The notes: generated by a model not told the origin, from the sequence alone. 64,000 nt of DNA from Trichocoleus desertorum NBK24 (GCF_030409055.1 NZ_CP116619.1:5014924-5078923), one strand, 5' to 3'; positions 25,681 through 34,302 are shown, counted from the stretch's first letter. Numbers and translations are program-made.

Positions 25681-27651
25681 ATGTTGCTTTCTCTTCGGAT
25701 TGAAAACTTTGCTCTAATCGATCGCCTGGAGCTAGAGTTCAGCACTGGCCTGAATGTTTTGACGGGTGAAACAGGGGCTGGCAAGTCGATTATTTTAGAT
25801 GCAATTGATGCAGCCTTGGGTGGTAAGGTGACCAGTCGCGCTATCCGCACAGGAGCGCAGCGTGGCTTAGTAGAGGCTACGTTTAGTCTAGATTCCTCGT
25901 TGGCTACCTGGCTGACTGAGCAAGAAATTGACCTCCTAGATGACTCCTCTCTGGTTTGTAGTCGTGAGATGGTAGCAGGGCAAAGCACGCTCCGCAGCCG
26001 ATCGCGCCTGAATGGGGTGCTGGTGAACAAGCAGCAAATGGAGACCCTCCGCGATCGCCTGGTAGAAATCACGGCTCAAGGTCAAACCATGCAGTTGGGG
26101 CAGGCCTCAAACCAGCGCGAGTGGCTAGATGGCTTTGGGGGGGTACCTCTCCTAGAACAACGAGCAGCGGTAAGTAGTGCTTTTAATGCCTACCAACAGG
26201 CTTTGCAGGCTTTGGAAAAGCGGCGGCACTCCGAGAGCCAGCGCTTGCAACAACTAGACCTATATCAATATCAACTGCGGGAGTTGAGTACTGCTAGCTT
26301 GAGCGATGCCGATGAGCTAGAGCAACTAGAGCAAGAACGACAGCGGCTGAGTCATAGTGTAGAGCTTCAACAGCAAAGCTATCAAGCCTATCAAGCTCTC
26401 TATCAAAACGATACGGGTGAGCCTGCCTGTGCTGATTTGCTCGGTAATGCCGAAGTGATTCTGAACGATATGCTGCGCTATGACCCAGGATTACAGCCAG
26501 TTTTAGACCTAGTGACAGACGCTCTAGCCCAAGTCCAGGAAGCGGGACGGCAAATCAACGCCTACGGTGAGTCTGTTGAGACTGATCCTCAACGGTTGCA
26601 GGATGTGGAAGACCGTATTGCTGAACTTAAACAGATTTGCCGCAAATATGGCCCCACTTTGACAGATGCGATCGCCTTTCAACAGCGGGTGCAGGCAGAG
26701 CTAGAAGCCCTCACTGGAGGTGGGCTGTCTCTAGAAGAATTGGAGCAAACTTACCAAGAGCGCCGAACTGCTTTGGTGACAGTTTGCGCTCGGCTGACTG
26801 AGTTACGGCAAGTTGCAGCTCGTGAGCTAGAAGACCGCCTGATCCGCGAGCTGAAGCCGCTAGCGATGGAGAAAGTGCAGTTCCAAGTGCAAATTGCGCC
26901 GATCGCCCCTACTACCAACGGAGCCGACCAAATTACCTTCTTGTTTAGCCCCAACCCTGGGGAACCCTTGCAGCCATTAAATGAAACGGCTTCTGGTGGA
27001 GAAATGAGCCGCTTTCTCTTGGCACTGAAGGCTTGTTTCTCACAAGTCGATCTGATTGGCACGCTGGTCTTTGACGAAATTGATGTTGGGGTTTCCGGTC
27101 GGGTGACACAGGCGATCGCAGAGAAACTCTATCAATTGAGTCAGCAGCATCAAGTTCTTTGTGTGACTCACCAACCGATTGTGGCGGCGATGGCAGACTA
27201 TCACTTCCACGTCGATAAGCAAGCGATCGCGGAGCCTGTCGCTGTAGGAGCCAATGCTGTAGGAGCTAAGAATGGCAAACGCAGTCAATCTAAGAGCAAG
27301 ACAACCGCAGATACAGATACCGATCCAAACACAGAAACTGCAACAGTTGAACTGATCACCTCTGAAGCAGATCTAGAAGCGGTTCGGACGGTGGTACGTG
27401 TTACAACCCTAGACCCTAATCAGCGCCGAGAAGAACTCGCTCAACTTGCGGGAGGGCGTTCAGCTCAAGAGGCGATCGCCTTTGCCGATTCTCTCCTAGC
27501 CCAAGCAGCCGAATTGCGCCAGACTCCTGCCAGCACTGCAATTTTGCCTGTTGAGACTGCTACACCAACGGAAGTGCCCCCTAAATCTAGGGCTCGCTCA
27601 ACATCTACTCGTGCTAAAGCGGCGCGATCGCAAGCTCCAAAAAAAGCTTAG
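25681..27651 (+). CDS. recN: DNA repair protein RecN
   Basis: 656 residues. RecN is an SMC-like ATPase that holds broken ends in recombinational repair. The Walker A motif GETGAGKS is at residues 29-36. Two coiled-coil stretches follow (about 160-250 and 300-380). The signature motif is TASGGEMSRFLLALK and the Walker B is TLVFDEIDVGVSG. After the HQPIVAAMADYHFHV segment there is a cyanobacterial low-complexity insert (about 535-560, TADTDTDP-rich), and the protein ends in a long basic tail (SRARSTSTRAKAARSQAPKK). The start is the ATG at 25681. Confidence 0.95.
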   Translation: MLLSLRIENFALIDRLELEFSTGLNVLTGETGAGKSIILDAIDAALGGKVTSRAIRTGAQRGLVEATFSLDSSLATWLTEQEIDLLDDSSLVCSREMVAGQSTLRSRSRLNGVLVNKQQMETLRDRLVEITAQGQTMQLGQASNQREWLDGFGGVPLLEQRAAVSSAFNAYQQALQALEKRRHSESQRLQQLDLYQYQLRELSTASLSDADELEQLEQERQRLSHSVELQQQSYQAYQALYQNDTGEPACADLLGNAEVILNDMLRYDPGLQPVLDLVTDALAQVQEAGRQINAYGESVETDPQRLQDVEDRIAELKQICRKYGPTLTDAIAFQQRVQAELEALTGGGLSLEELEQTYQERRTALVTVCARLTELRQVAARELEDRLIRELKPLAMEKVQFQVQIAPIAPTTNGADQITFLFSPNPGEPLQPLNETASGGEMSRFLLALKACFSQVDLIGTLVFDEIDVGVSGRVTQAIAEKLYQLSQQHQVLCVTHQPIVAAMADYHFHVDKQAIAEPVAVGANAVGAKNGKRSQSKSKTTADTDTDPNTETATVELITSEADLEAVRTVVRVTTLDPNQRREELAQLAGGRSAQEAIAFADSLLAQAAELRQTPASTAILPVETATPTEVPPKSRARSTSTRAKAARSQAPKKA

Positions 27652-28296
27652 ATCGTGGTTTTAGTATCGTTAAAAATGTTACGTCCCACTTACGTAAGTT
27701 GGCTCAATTTTTAGTTGAGCTTATCTGCTCTAAAAGCTTCTTAAGTTTTGTTCAAGACTGAATGGTAACGTAACTTTTTTGACTGAGCCAATCTGTAAAA
27801 CCCATTTTAGCTATCCGTGTTTAGTGATTAAAACTCAGCCATTCTGCTGAAAAAAGATACAAACTGGGTGAAAAATAACGAAACTGAAAGTTATTTAATT
27901 GATCTGGGCAACTTGAGTGAGTGATATTGATCGATTCACTTGGAAAGCAATTAAATAAGGATCTGTCTCGTTGTGGAATTTGTTTAAATCTGGTCAAATT
28001 CACGATATGGCGGAGAATTTTACGCCATATATCGCATGTAAAGCTTGTGGTTTTTGCCTTATAACTATCTTTGTAACTATCCTTAAAAGCTATTGGTTGG
28101 TTTTAGATAGAGCCTTATTCTTCACAATAATTGAAAGTCTGTAAATATGGTTCTTATATTTATGAACTTCTGCTTGCAAAAGTCCTTAGATAGAAAATAC
28201 AACTAAACTTTAGGAATTAATAATTCATCTACCTGTCAAACATCAATCATAGGGTTCCTATAACCTCTATTAACCCTAGAATCAGGGCGCGCAAAT
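27652..28296. other. Long AT-rich leader of the GTPase cassette
   Basis: 645 bases with no gene that I can support. A weak hairpin GCTCAA/TTGAGC (27702-27720) could end recN. The rest is AT-rich, with many TTAA and TATA runs. The length suggests a long 5' leader or regulatory region for the DUF4388 operon. No RNA gene was identified. Confidence 0.4.
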
Positions 28297-29172
28297 ATGA
28301 CTTTAGCTAGTTCTCTTGCAGACTTTTCCTTAGCAGAGCTGTTCCGAATGATTGACCAAGGACGCAAGTCAGGTCGTCTGACCCTTCTCATTACAGGCGA
28401 TGCTCCAACCTCCCAAGCGCCCACTTGTCGCTACATTTGGTTTCGGCAGGGACGAGTTATTGCTGCGGCTGACCGTCTAGATGGTCAAGGTTTAATTTCT
28501 CAAATTACCACAAGAGGGTGGTTGAGCCAGCGAGTAATCGAAAGATTGGGTAATCTTGCTGGAGGAGAAACCCCTTTAGGAATGACCCTAAAAACCCAAG
28601 GAGCGCTACAAGCTGAGCAATTAAATTTGCTTTTTTCGGCTCAGATGCAGCAAATTTGGAGCTTATTTGGGATTCAAACAGGACGGTTTGACCTAGATGG
28701 CAAAGCCTCTTTGCCCAGCACCGAAATGACAGGCTTAAGCCTACCCGCGATGGAAGTAGCCCTGGCAGGTTTGAGAGCCCTTAAGGACTGGGCCACACTC
28801 GCTGAAGCGTTGCCCGATGGTAACTCAGCGATGCAAAGCACAATACCAGGAAAGCCACAATTCCGCCTTAGCTCCTTAGAGTCTCAGCTTTGGGACTTTG
28901 CCAACGGTTCAGTTTCTCTCAGTGCGATCGCCAAGCAGCTCAATCAACCCATTGCCAAAGTGCAACAAGCCGCTTTTCGGCTCATGCTAGCAGGCTTAGT
29001 AGAGGAGATTCCTCTGATCATGTCCAGTTCTAGCGTCAAAGAACCTCCCATACTCCCGGAGCCGATCGAGGAGTTTCCAGAGGAGTCTAAAAAGGTAGAA
29101 ACTCCTGAGAAATCTAAAGTTAGCAACTCTTTTCTGCAAAATTTGGTTGGCTTTTTACGGAGCAAGAGCTAA
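28297..29172 (+). CDS. DUF4388 (PatA N-terminus-like) domain protein
   Basis: 291 residues. The N-terminal domain (about 1-175) is DUF4388: SSLADFSLAELFRMIDQGRK, SGRLTL, YIWFRQGRVIAA and LSQRVIERL. This domain also forms the N-terminus of cyanobacterial PatA-type regulators. The middle is a winged-helix-like region (LESQLWDFANGSVSLSAIAK, with AAFRLMLAGLVEEI, about 190-245) and the tail is acidic. Its stop codon overlaps the GTPase start by one base (TAATG), so the two are translationally coupled. Likely a scaffold or effector of the GTPase; this is inference. Confidence 0.85.
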   Translation: MTLASSLADFSLAELFRMIDQGRKSGRLTLLITGDAPTSQAPTCRYIWFRQGRVIAAADRLDGQGLISQITTRGWLSQRVIERLGNLAGGETPLGMTLKTQGALQAEQLNLLFSAQMQQIWSLFGIQTGRFDLDGKASLPSTEMTGLSLPAMEVALAGLRALKDWATLAEALPDGNSAMQSTIPGKPQFRLSSLESQLWDFANGSVSLSAIAKQLNQPIAKVQQAAFRLMLAGLVEEIPLIMSSSSVKEPPILPEPIEEFPEESKKVETPEKSKVSNSFLQNLVGFLRSKS

Positions 29173-29714
29173 TGGAAATTTTACGAATCGTAATTACAGG
29201 TACAGTTGGAGCTGGAAAAACCACCTTCATTCGAACCATTAGCGAAATTGATGTAGTCGATACAGACCGTCGAGCGACAGACGAAGTAGCTGAGCAAAAA
29301 CGCAACACCACAGTTGCCTTTGACTTTGGCCGTTTGACTTTTGCCCCTGGTCAAGCCATGCATTTGTATGGCACACCTGGGCAATCTCGGTTTGACTTTA
29401 TGTGGGACATGCTCATTGAAAAGGCCCATGCCTACATTCTGTTACTGGATGCCAATCGACCCCAAGACTTTCGCTATGGTCGGCGAATTTTGGCATTTAT
29501 GAATCAGCGAGTAAAAATCCCCATGATTATTGGGCTGACTCACATGGATTGCCCTGGGGCATGGGACCCAGAAAATGTTGCCTTGGCTTTGGGATTACTA
29601 GACCCAGCTTCTCGACCCCCCATTGTCACTGTCAATGCGACTGAAGAAGAGTCTGTGTTTGAAACTCTAATTGCCTTAATTGAGCAATTAATGGGAGCTA
29701 CCACAGCGAAGTAA
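29172..29714 (+). CDS. MglA-like small GTPase
   Basis: 180 residues. The P-loop GTVGAGKT is at 10-17 and TDRRATDEVAEQKRNTTVAFDFG is the switch I region. The G3 motif is GTPGQ (67-71) instead of DxxG, and G4 is THMD (123-126) instead of NKxD. Lack of the DxxG aspartate is typical of bacterial MglA/CvnD-type GTPases, which use a Roadblock partner as regulator. A Roadblock gene follows at 30112. The likely role is a polarity, motility or other spatial switch, by analogy with Myxococcus MglA/MglB. It is coupled to the DUF4388 gene. Confidence 0.9.
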   Translation: MEILRIVITGTVGAGKTTFIRTISEIDVVDTDRRATDEVAEQKRNTTVAFDFGRLTFAPGQAMHLYGTPGQSRFDFMWDMLIEKAHAYILLLDANRPQDFRYGRRILAFMNQRVKIPMIIGLTHMDCPGAWDPENVALALGLLDPASRPPIVTVNATEEESVFETLIALIEQLMGATTAK

Positions 29715-30111
29715 AAAAATAGAGTAGAAATTTGGTTCTGACGATATTTTTGATGATGACAAAAACTAAATTTATTCTCTGCTGATTTTTTGGTTTTTGC
29801 CTGTTATAAAATTTGCTTTCTTGTGAATAATAAGCAAAGAAGAAAACACAGGAATCTAACTAAAATTTATTCTTGTTTTGCTTGTTATAAAGCTGACTTT
29901 TTGTGAATACTAAGCAAAGAAGTAAGCGTAAAGAGTTTAATTGAGAGGCGAATTTAAGAGCTGAATACACACCTTCATTCAGTAGCTACTCTCAGTAAAG
30001 AAGATGGATTGAATAGAAACTAGCTAGATTTATTGCCTAGTTTCTAAGCTAACAACTCTTGATTTCTCCATCTCACTAAATATTCACAACATCCCTATCA
30101 AGGAACAAGCC
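29715..30111. other. Leader of the Roadblock gene with imperfect direct repeats
   Basis: 397 bases separate the GTPase stop from the Roadblock start, unusually long inside a functional cassette. It holds two related segments (29768-29847 and 29863-29927) sharing AAATTTATTCT, TTGTTATAAA or CTGTTATAAA, TTGTGAATA and TAAGCAAAGAAG. It ends with an AAGGA ribosome-binding site at about 30101. A second promoter or a processed leader is likely. Confidence 0.6.
29768..29927 (+). repeat. Imperfect direct repeat pair (two units)
   Basis: The units lie at about 29768-29847 and 29863-29927 and have the same order of blocks: AAATTTATTCT, TGTTATAAA, TTGTGAATA(A/C)TAAGCAAAGAAG. The last block is conserved at 20 of 21 positions. 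They may be duplicated regulator-binding sites or a duplicated leader. Confidence 0.7.
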
Positions 30112-30480
30112 ATGATTGTTGTTTCAGCCCTACAAGATGTTCTCCAAAATTTCGTCAGCGGCACCCCCGATATTCAGGGCGCGGCTTTGGTTAGCCCTGA
30201 TGGTCTAGCTTTAGCTTCTGCCCTGCCCGCAGGTTTTGACGAAGAAAGAACTTCTGCCATGTCGGCAGCCATGCTTTCTCTCGGTGAGCGGATTGGTCAG
30301 GAGTTAGCGCGGGGCACGATTGAGCGGATTTTTGTAGAAGGAGAAAAAGGCTACGGAGTCCTAGTTGGCTGTGGTGCCGACGCCGTACTCCTAGTCTTGG
30401 CTAGTTCTAGCGCCAAGCAAGGCTTGTTGAACTTAGAGATTAAGCGAGCGGTTGCCTCAATCACTCCTATGGTCAGCTAG
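30112..30480 (+). CDS. Roadblock/LC7 domain protein (MglB-like)
   Basis: 122 residues, one Roadblock/LC7 domain and nothing else. Visible signatures are IQGAALVSPDGLALASALP (about 20-40), SAAMLSLGERIGQELARG and GYGVLVGCGADAVLLVLA. In MglB, such domains form homodimers that act as GTPase-activating proteins for MglA. It has AAGGA at a good distance from the ATG. Together with the GTPase two genes upstream it forms a predicted on/off switch. Confidence 0.92.
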   Translation: MIVVSALQDVLQNFVSGTPDIQGAALVSPDGLALASALPAGFDEERTSAMSAAMLSLGERIGQELARGTIERIFVEGEKGYGVLVGCGADAVLLVLASSSAKQGLLNLEIKRAVASITPMVS

Positions 30481-30550
30481 AACCGCTGCTTGAATCAATT
30501 GCACCCAAGTATTTGTCAATTTTCATCCTCAGAGAAAAAAGGAATTACTA

Positions 30551-31018
30551 ATGACTACGTTGCGCGAAGAACTCGGAGATTTCAGCAGTATCGTTTGCTT
30601 GAAATCTATCATTGTTGGCATGGAAGATGCTTTAGGTGAGAAAGCAACTGCTATCTCTTTGATTGCAGCGGGTCGAGCCCGTGGCAAAAAGCTGGCAGCA
30701 GAATTAGGCTTAGTTAACTCAGCCGCGTCTTTAGAAGATGCTGCCTCAAAAATGGCGTACGCCTTGGGAAAAAATGGCACTCGCTTGTTGGTGCTCGACA
30801 AGGTTGAGAGGACTGATAATGTCATCAAGGTTTATACAAAGGAAACTGTTTGCTCTGCGGGTGAACCCCAAGGTTCAGAGCGAAAGTGCACCTTCACCTT
30901 AGGTGCGGTTTGGGGCGCGCTAGAGGCAGTTTTGAGTAAGCGCCTACAAGGCAAGCACACTGGTTCTGTTCTGCGCGGTGACAGCCATGACATTTTTGAA
31001 TTTACTGAATTAGGATAA
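30551..31018 (+). CDS. V4R-like small conserved protein
   Basis: 155 residues. The pattern resembles the V4R (4-vinyl reductase / hydrocarbon-binding) domain: a helical N-terminal half (VGMEDALGEKATAISLIAAG, RARGKKLAAELGL), then YTKETVCSAGEPQGSERKC (three-residue-spaced Cys/Gly-rich), CTFTLGAVWGALEAVL and a final RGDSHDIFEF. V4R domains bind small molecules or metals in signalling proteins. The assignment is moderate. AAGGA precedes the ATG, and the gene closes the cassette before the terminator at 31050. Confidence 0.75.
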   Translation: MTTLREELGDFSSIVCLKSIIVGMEDALGEKATAISLIAAGRARGKKLAAELGLVNSAASLEDAASKMAYALGKNGTRLLVLDKVERTDNVIKVYTKETVCSAGEPQGSERKCTFTLGAVWGALEAVLSKRLQGKHTGSVLRGDSHDIFEFTELG

Positions 31019-31049
31019 GCCTCAAAGCAGAGAGGACTCTTGAATTAAG

Positions 31050-31102
31050 AATGAGCAGTGCCATGAATTAAGGTTCAATTGCTACGGCACTGCTCATTTT
31101 TT
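31050..31102 (+). terminator. Strong intrinsic terminator closing the GTPase cassette
   Basis: AATGAGCAGTGCC (31050-31062) pairs perfectly with GGCACTGCTCATT (31086-31098), followed by a T-run to 31102. The loop is 23 bases. Confidence 0.9.
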
Positions 31103-31140
31103 ACATGCTACGTGTGTTTTAAACCTTCAGGGATGATCAG

Positions 31141-32166
31141 ATGATGAGTAGGAGTGGGCAGGAAAGTATTCAAACTGCGGCTGAATTGTTGGAGCAATAT
31201 AGCTCAGGTAGAAGGGACTTTTACAAAGCAGAGCTAAGCCAAGCAAGTTTGATTGAAGCTGTGCTCTGTGAAGCCGACCTTTCGGAATCTAATTTGACTG
31301 AATCAAACTTAATTTTAGCTAATCTCTCTCACGCTAATTTAACGGGTACAATTTTAGTCCGAGCCAACTTGAATGGGGCAGAACTAATTAATGCTAACCT
31401 CAGTCAATCTAATCAAGTTCGAGTTGGTTTGATTGGAGCAAACTTAAGTGGAGCAAACTTAAGTGGAGCAAACTTAAGTGGAGCAAACTTAAGTGGAGCA
31501 AACTTAAGTGGAGCAAACTTAAGTGGAGCAAACTTAAGTGGAGCAAACTTAAGTGGAGCAAACTTAAGTGGAGCAAACTTGAATGGGGCGGCTTTCCAGA
31601 AGGCGCTTTATAGCCTTGTGACGTCTTTTCCAGAAGATTTTAGCCTAGAGCATGCAGGAGCCTATCTTCTCAAGCCTGACATCTTCCTACAAGATGTAGA
31701 TTTAAGCCAAGCTAACTTGGACTGGGTAGATATGAACTCAGCTTGTTTGGAGAAAGCTACTTTGGCGGAAGCTACGTTTCGGCAAGCAAATTTGAGCCAA
31801 GCTAATTTAAATGGGGCTAATCTGAATCGGGCTAATTTAACGGCAGCAAATCTCGGTCAGGCTAATTTAGCTGAAGCAGATTTAACCGCAGCCACTTTAA
31901 ATGATGTTAATTTAGGACAGGCAAATCTGGCTCATGCGCTTCTCAACCAAGCTATTTTAGTGAATGCAAATTTAAGCGAAGCGAACCTAGAATCGGCTAA
32001 TTTGATGGGCGCAAATTTAAGTGGAGCAGATTTGGGTAACGCTGAACTCTCTAACGTAAATCTGCAAGGTGCTATTTACGATCAAGGCAGTGATTTTGTT
32101 GCGGGAACTTGCTTTCCTAAAGGCTTCGATCCTGAGCAGGCGGGCGCTTTTCTACGAAGTTTCTAG
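31141..32166 (+). CDS. Pentapeptide-repeat protein with perfect tandem core
   Basis: 341 residues. It is largely A(N/D)LxX pentapeptides that fold as a right-handed quadrilateral beta-helix. The N-terminal array (about 35-150) includes nine identical ANLSG units; then a non-repeat insert (about 150-185, FPEDFSLEHAGAYLLKPD), and a second, more diverse array (about 185-320). A matching sequence FPKGFDPEQAGAFL closes the protein. Targets of most such proteins in cyanobacteria are unknown. The start is ATG at 31141 or the next codon at 31144. The gene lies after the terminator, so it has its own promoter. Confidence 0.93.
   Translation: MMSRSGQESIQTAAELLEQYSSGRRDFYKAELSQASLIEAVLCEADLSESNLTESNLILANLSHANLTGTILVRANLNGAELINANLSQSNQVRVGLIGANLSGANLSGANLSGANLSGANLSGANLSGANLSGANLSGANLSGANLNGAAFQKALYSLVTSFPEDFSLEHAGAYLLKPDIFLQDVDLSQANLDWVDMNSACLEKATLAEATFRQANLSQANLNGANLNRANLTAANLGQANLAEADLTAATLNDVNLGQANLAHALLNQAILVNANLSEANLESANLMGANLSGADLGNAELSNVNLQGAIYDQGSDFVAGTCFPKGFDPEQAGAFLRSF
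31441..31575 (+). repeat. 15-bp minisatellite, nine identical units
   Basis: The unit AACTTAAGTGGAGCA is repeated nine times with no mismatch, encoding NLSGA pentapeptides. Neighbouring pentapeptides encoded by other codons (for example AATTTAAATGGGGCT) show that the identity reflects recent expansion at DNA level and is not required by protein constraint. Confidence 0.97.
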
Positions 32167-32193
32167 TAAAAATCTTTATTGTTTAATATAAAC

Positions 32194-33144
32194 CTAGGGT
32201 TGCGTATTTCTGATGTTGGCGCGGGCATTACGTCGTAACATCTCAGGCTTGATTCGTCGCAGAGCAGAGGCTGGAAAGCGACGATCGCAGTCTTCATCAG
32301 AAATTTCTGCCAGTTCGCTTAGTTTAGGTGCGACGTTCCAAGGATAAGGTTGGAATTCAGTAGCATCTGTAGCTTGAGCAAAGCGTTGATTCCAAGGGCA
32401 GACATCTTGGCAAATATCACAACCTGCGACCCACCCCTGCATTTTAGTCGCGATCGCTTCTGGGAGGGTTTCTGCTCGGTTCTCAATTGTATGGTAGGCG
32501 ATGCAACGGTTGGCATCCACCACAAACGGTTGGGCGATCGCTCCGGTAGGGCAAGCTTCGATGCAACGGGTGCAGGTGCCGCAATGCTCGGTGTGTGGGC
32601 GATCGGGTTCTAAAGCTAAGTTGGTTAAGACTTCTCCCAGAAAAACCCAGGAACCGTACTCCCGCGTAATCACGTTGCTATTTTTAGCAATCCAACCTAA
32701 GCCTGCTTTTTGTGCCCATACTTTGTCTTGGACTGGGCCAGTGTCAGCGTAGTAACGAGCTTGAATACCTTCTTCCTGAGCTTGCAACCAGTTAGCAAAG
32801 GCTTTGAGCTTTTTGTGTAATACGCGATGGTAATCCCGTCCCCAACCATAACGAGAGATTTTGGCATATTCTTTGCCTTCCGGTCGCTGGTCAGCAGTGT
32901 AATAGTTGAGCGCCACACAGATGACTGATTGCACTTCTGGCATAATCAGCCGCACATTTTGGCGCTTGGAATTGTCCATCCAAGCCATGTCTGCTTGATA
33001 ACCTGAGTGCAGCCAGGTCTGTAGTTTCTGCACTTCAGAACTGTCGGCATCGAGATCGGCTGCGGCAATTCCAACTTTCTGAAAGCCTAATTCCAAAGCT
33101 TTTTGCTTGATGCGATCGCGATCGATATTTGGGATTGCAGTCAT
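32194..33144 (-). CDS. queG: Epoxyqueuosine reductase
   Basis: 316 residues. QueG performs the last step in queuosine tRNA modification, reducing epoxyqueuosine to queuosine with a cobalamin cofactor and two 4Fe-4S clusters. The N-terminal DUF1730-like part has ISRYGWGRDYHRVLHKKL and ADTGPVQDKVWAQKAGLGWI (with the catalytic Asp in ADTGP). The clusters are bound by CGTCTRCIEACP and CDICQDVCP. The C-terminal region ends at a short helical tail (RRNARANIRNTQP); the HEAT-like repeats of longer homologues are not present. The start is the ATG at 33144. Confidence 0.95.
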   Translation of the reverse strand: MTAIPNIDRDRIKQKALELGFQKVGIAAADLDADSSEVQKLQTWLHSGYQADMAWMDNSKRQNVRLIMPEVQSVICVALNYYTADQRPEGKEYAKISRYGWGRDYHRVLHKKLKAFANWLQAQEEGIQARYYADTGPVQDKVWAQKAGLGWIAKNSNVITREYGSWVFLGEVLTNLALEPDRPHTEHCGTCTRCIEACPTGAIAQPFVVDANRCIAYHTIENRAETLPEAIATKMQGWVAGCDICQDVCPWNQRFAQATDATEFQPYPWNVAPKLSELAEISDEDCDRRFPASALRRIKPEMLRRNARANIRNTQP

Positions 33145-33365
33145 TCGGATTAGTCAATGGAGACTACTGAGAGTGGAAGTTCTTGCTTTGAAGGGGCGTG
33201 AAATCCATCTGGGGGGGCAAGCCTTGGCTAGCTGCTTTTATTTAGTGTAGTTGCATCCTTTGGCGCTGAATTGTGTTTTTGTGATTCAGCTTGGGCAGGG
33301 ATGTTTGCCTACCTCGCCTTGCTTTAAATCATTTTTTGAAAACTACTAAATCTAAGTGTTTGACT

Positions 33366-33803
33366 ATGCCAGATGCCATTGTTTCGGATATTTCTACTTC
33401 TGATGTTCCTGCTCAAGTAGCGATTGCAATCGAAGGGATTACGGAGCCGACAATTCTACGATACTTTGAACTGCTCAATGCAGGTGATTTTGAGGCGACC
33501 AGCCAGTTGTTTGCTCCTGAAGGTGTAATGAACGCACCCTTTGAGTCACCGATCGCGGGACCAGAGGCGATCGCCGCTTACCTGAATCAAGAAGCTATAG
33601 GCATGACCCTGTTACCTAGACAAGGCGTCACAGAGGTGATCGACAATGATTGTACTCACGTGCAAGTGGCTGGTAAGGTCCAAACTCCCTGGTTCAGCGT
33701 CAATGTTTCGTGGCTGTTTAACTTAGATGCTCAACAAAAAATTCTTGCTGCCACGGTCAAACTCTTGGCTTCTCCTCAAGAACTCCTAAATCTTCGACGT
33801 TAA
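33366..33803 (+). CDS. OCP C-terminal-domain homologue (CTDH), carotenoid-binding candidate
   Basis: 145 residues from the ATG at 33366. It corresponds to the OCP C-terminal NTF2-like domain alone: AIEGITEPTILRYFELLNAG aligns with the start of the OCP domain, and GKVQTPWF and KLLASPQELLNL match it almost exactly. Tyr33 and Trp116 occupy the positions of OCP Tyr203 and Trp290, the carotenoid hydrogen-bonding pair. CTDH proteins bind canthaxanthin-type carotenoids as homodimers, transfer them to helical carotenoid proteins and quench singlet oxygen. Cys96 is near the position of the cysteine reported to form a redox-sensitive dimer link in Anabaena CTDH. No helical carotenoid protein is nearby. 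Confidence 0.9.
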   Translation: MPDAIVSDISTSDVPAQVAIAIEGITEPTILRYFELLNAGDFEATSQLFAPEGVMNAPFESPIAGPEAIAAYLNQEAIGMTLLPRQGVTEVIDNDCTHVQVAGKVQTPWFSVNVSWLFNLDAQQKILAATVKLLASPQELLNLRR

Positions 33804-33858
33804 GGTTCAAAGTTTTTGAGTTGAATGAGCTAAGTGAGTTGCCCAATCTAATGGGAGT

Positions 33859-34299
33859 TTAATGGGGGTTGAGTTTATTGGCTTCGTCGGGCAAACTTGC
33901 TTCTAGCTTGAGGCAGTTGCGACCGTTCACCTGAAGTCGGTATTCCACTCGATCCATTAGTCGGTTTAGAATAAGCCAGCCATAGCCACTTTCCTGCTTA
34001 TCCTCAGGGGTAGGCGGCAAATAAGTTGACAGATCAAAACCTTTACCGTGATCCCAAATTTCTAGAGCAATATCGCGATCTTTGAGTTCTAGGCGAATTA
34101 GGACAGGTAGGTTGGGTTGATTGCGGTGGGCATGGCGCACGACGTTGGAGTACGCTTCGACCAGCACTAAACGCAAGCGATTTGACTGTCGAGGCCAATC
34201 TACATGGTTCCCTAGTTCAACTTCCAAAGAGCCTAGCAGCCAGTTTTCAACAATGGTTAAAAATTTTAAGTCGCTGGGTACGTGAAGCTCAGTTCTCAT
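33859..34299 (-). CDS. Anti-sigma-type serine/threonine kinase (RsbW-like)
   Basis: 146 residues with a HATPase_c_2 fold: N box VLVEAYSNVVRHAHRN (Asn motif SN), G1-like IWDHGKGFDL and YGWLILNRLMDRVEY. Such kinases phosphorylate anti-sigma antagonists or bind sigma factors in partner-switching systems. It is only 3 bases downstream of the SpoIIE phosphatase gene, so the two are an operon and probably form an RsbU/RsbW-like pair. No STAS-domain antagonist gene is present in the window; the partner must be elsewhere or of another kind. Confidence 0.88.
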   Translation of the reverse strand: MRTELHVPSDLKFLTIVENWLLGSLEVELGNHVDWPRQSNRLRLVLVEAYSNVVRHAHRNQPNLPVLIRLELKDRDIALEIWDHGKGFDLSTYLPPTPEDKQESGYGWLILNRLMDRVEYRLQVNGRNCLKLEASLPDEANKLNPH

Positions 34300-34302
34300 G
34301 GA

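Noticed and set aside
31441-31575. CRISPR-like regular repeat
   Set aside because: Units are contiguous with no spacers and lie in frame within a pentapeptide-repeat gene.
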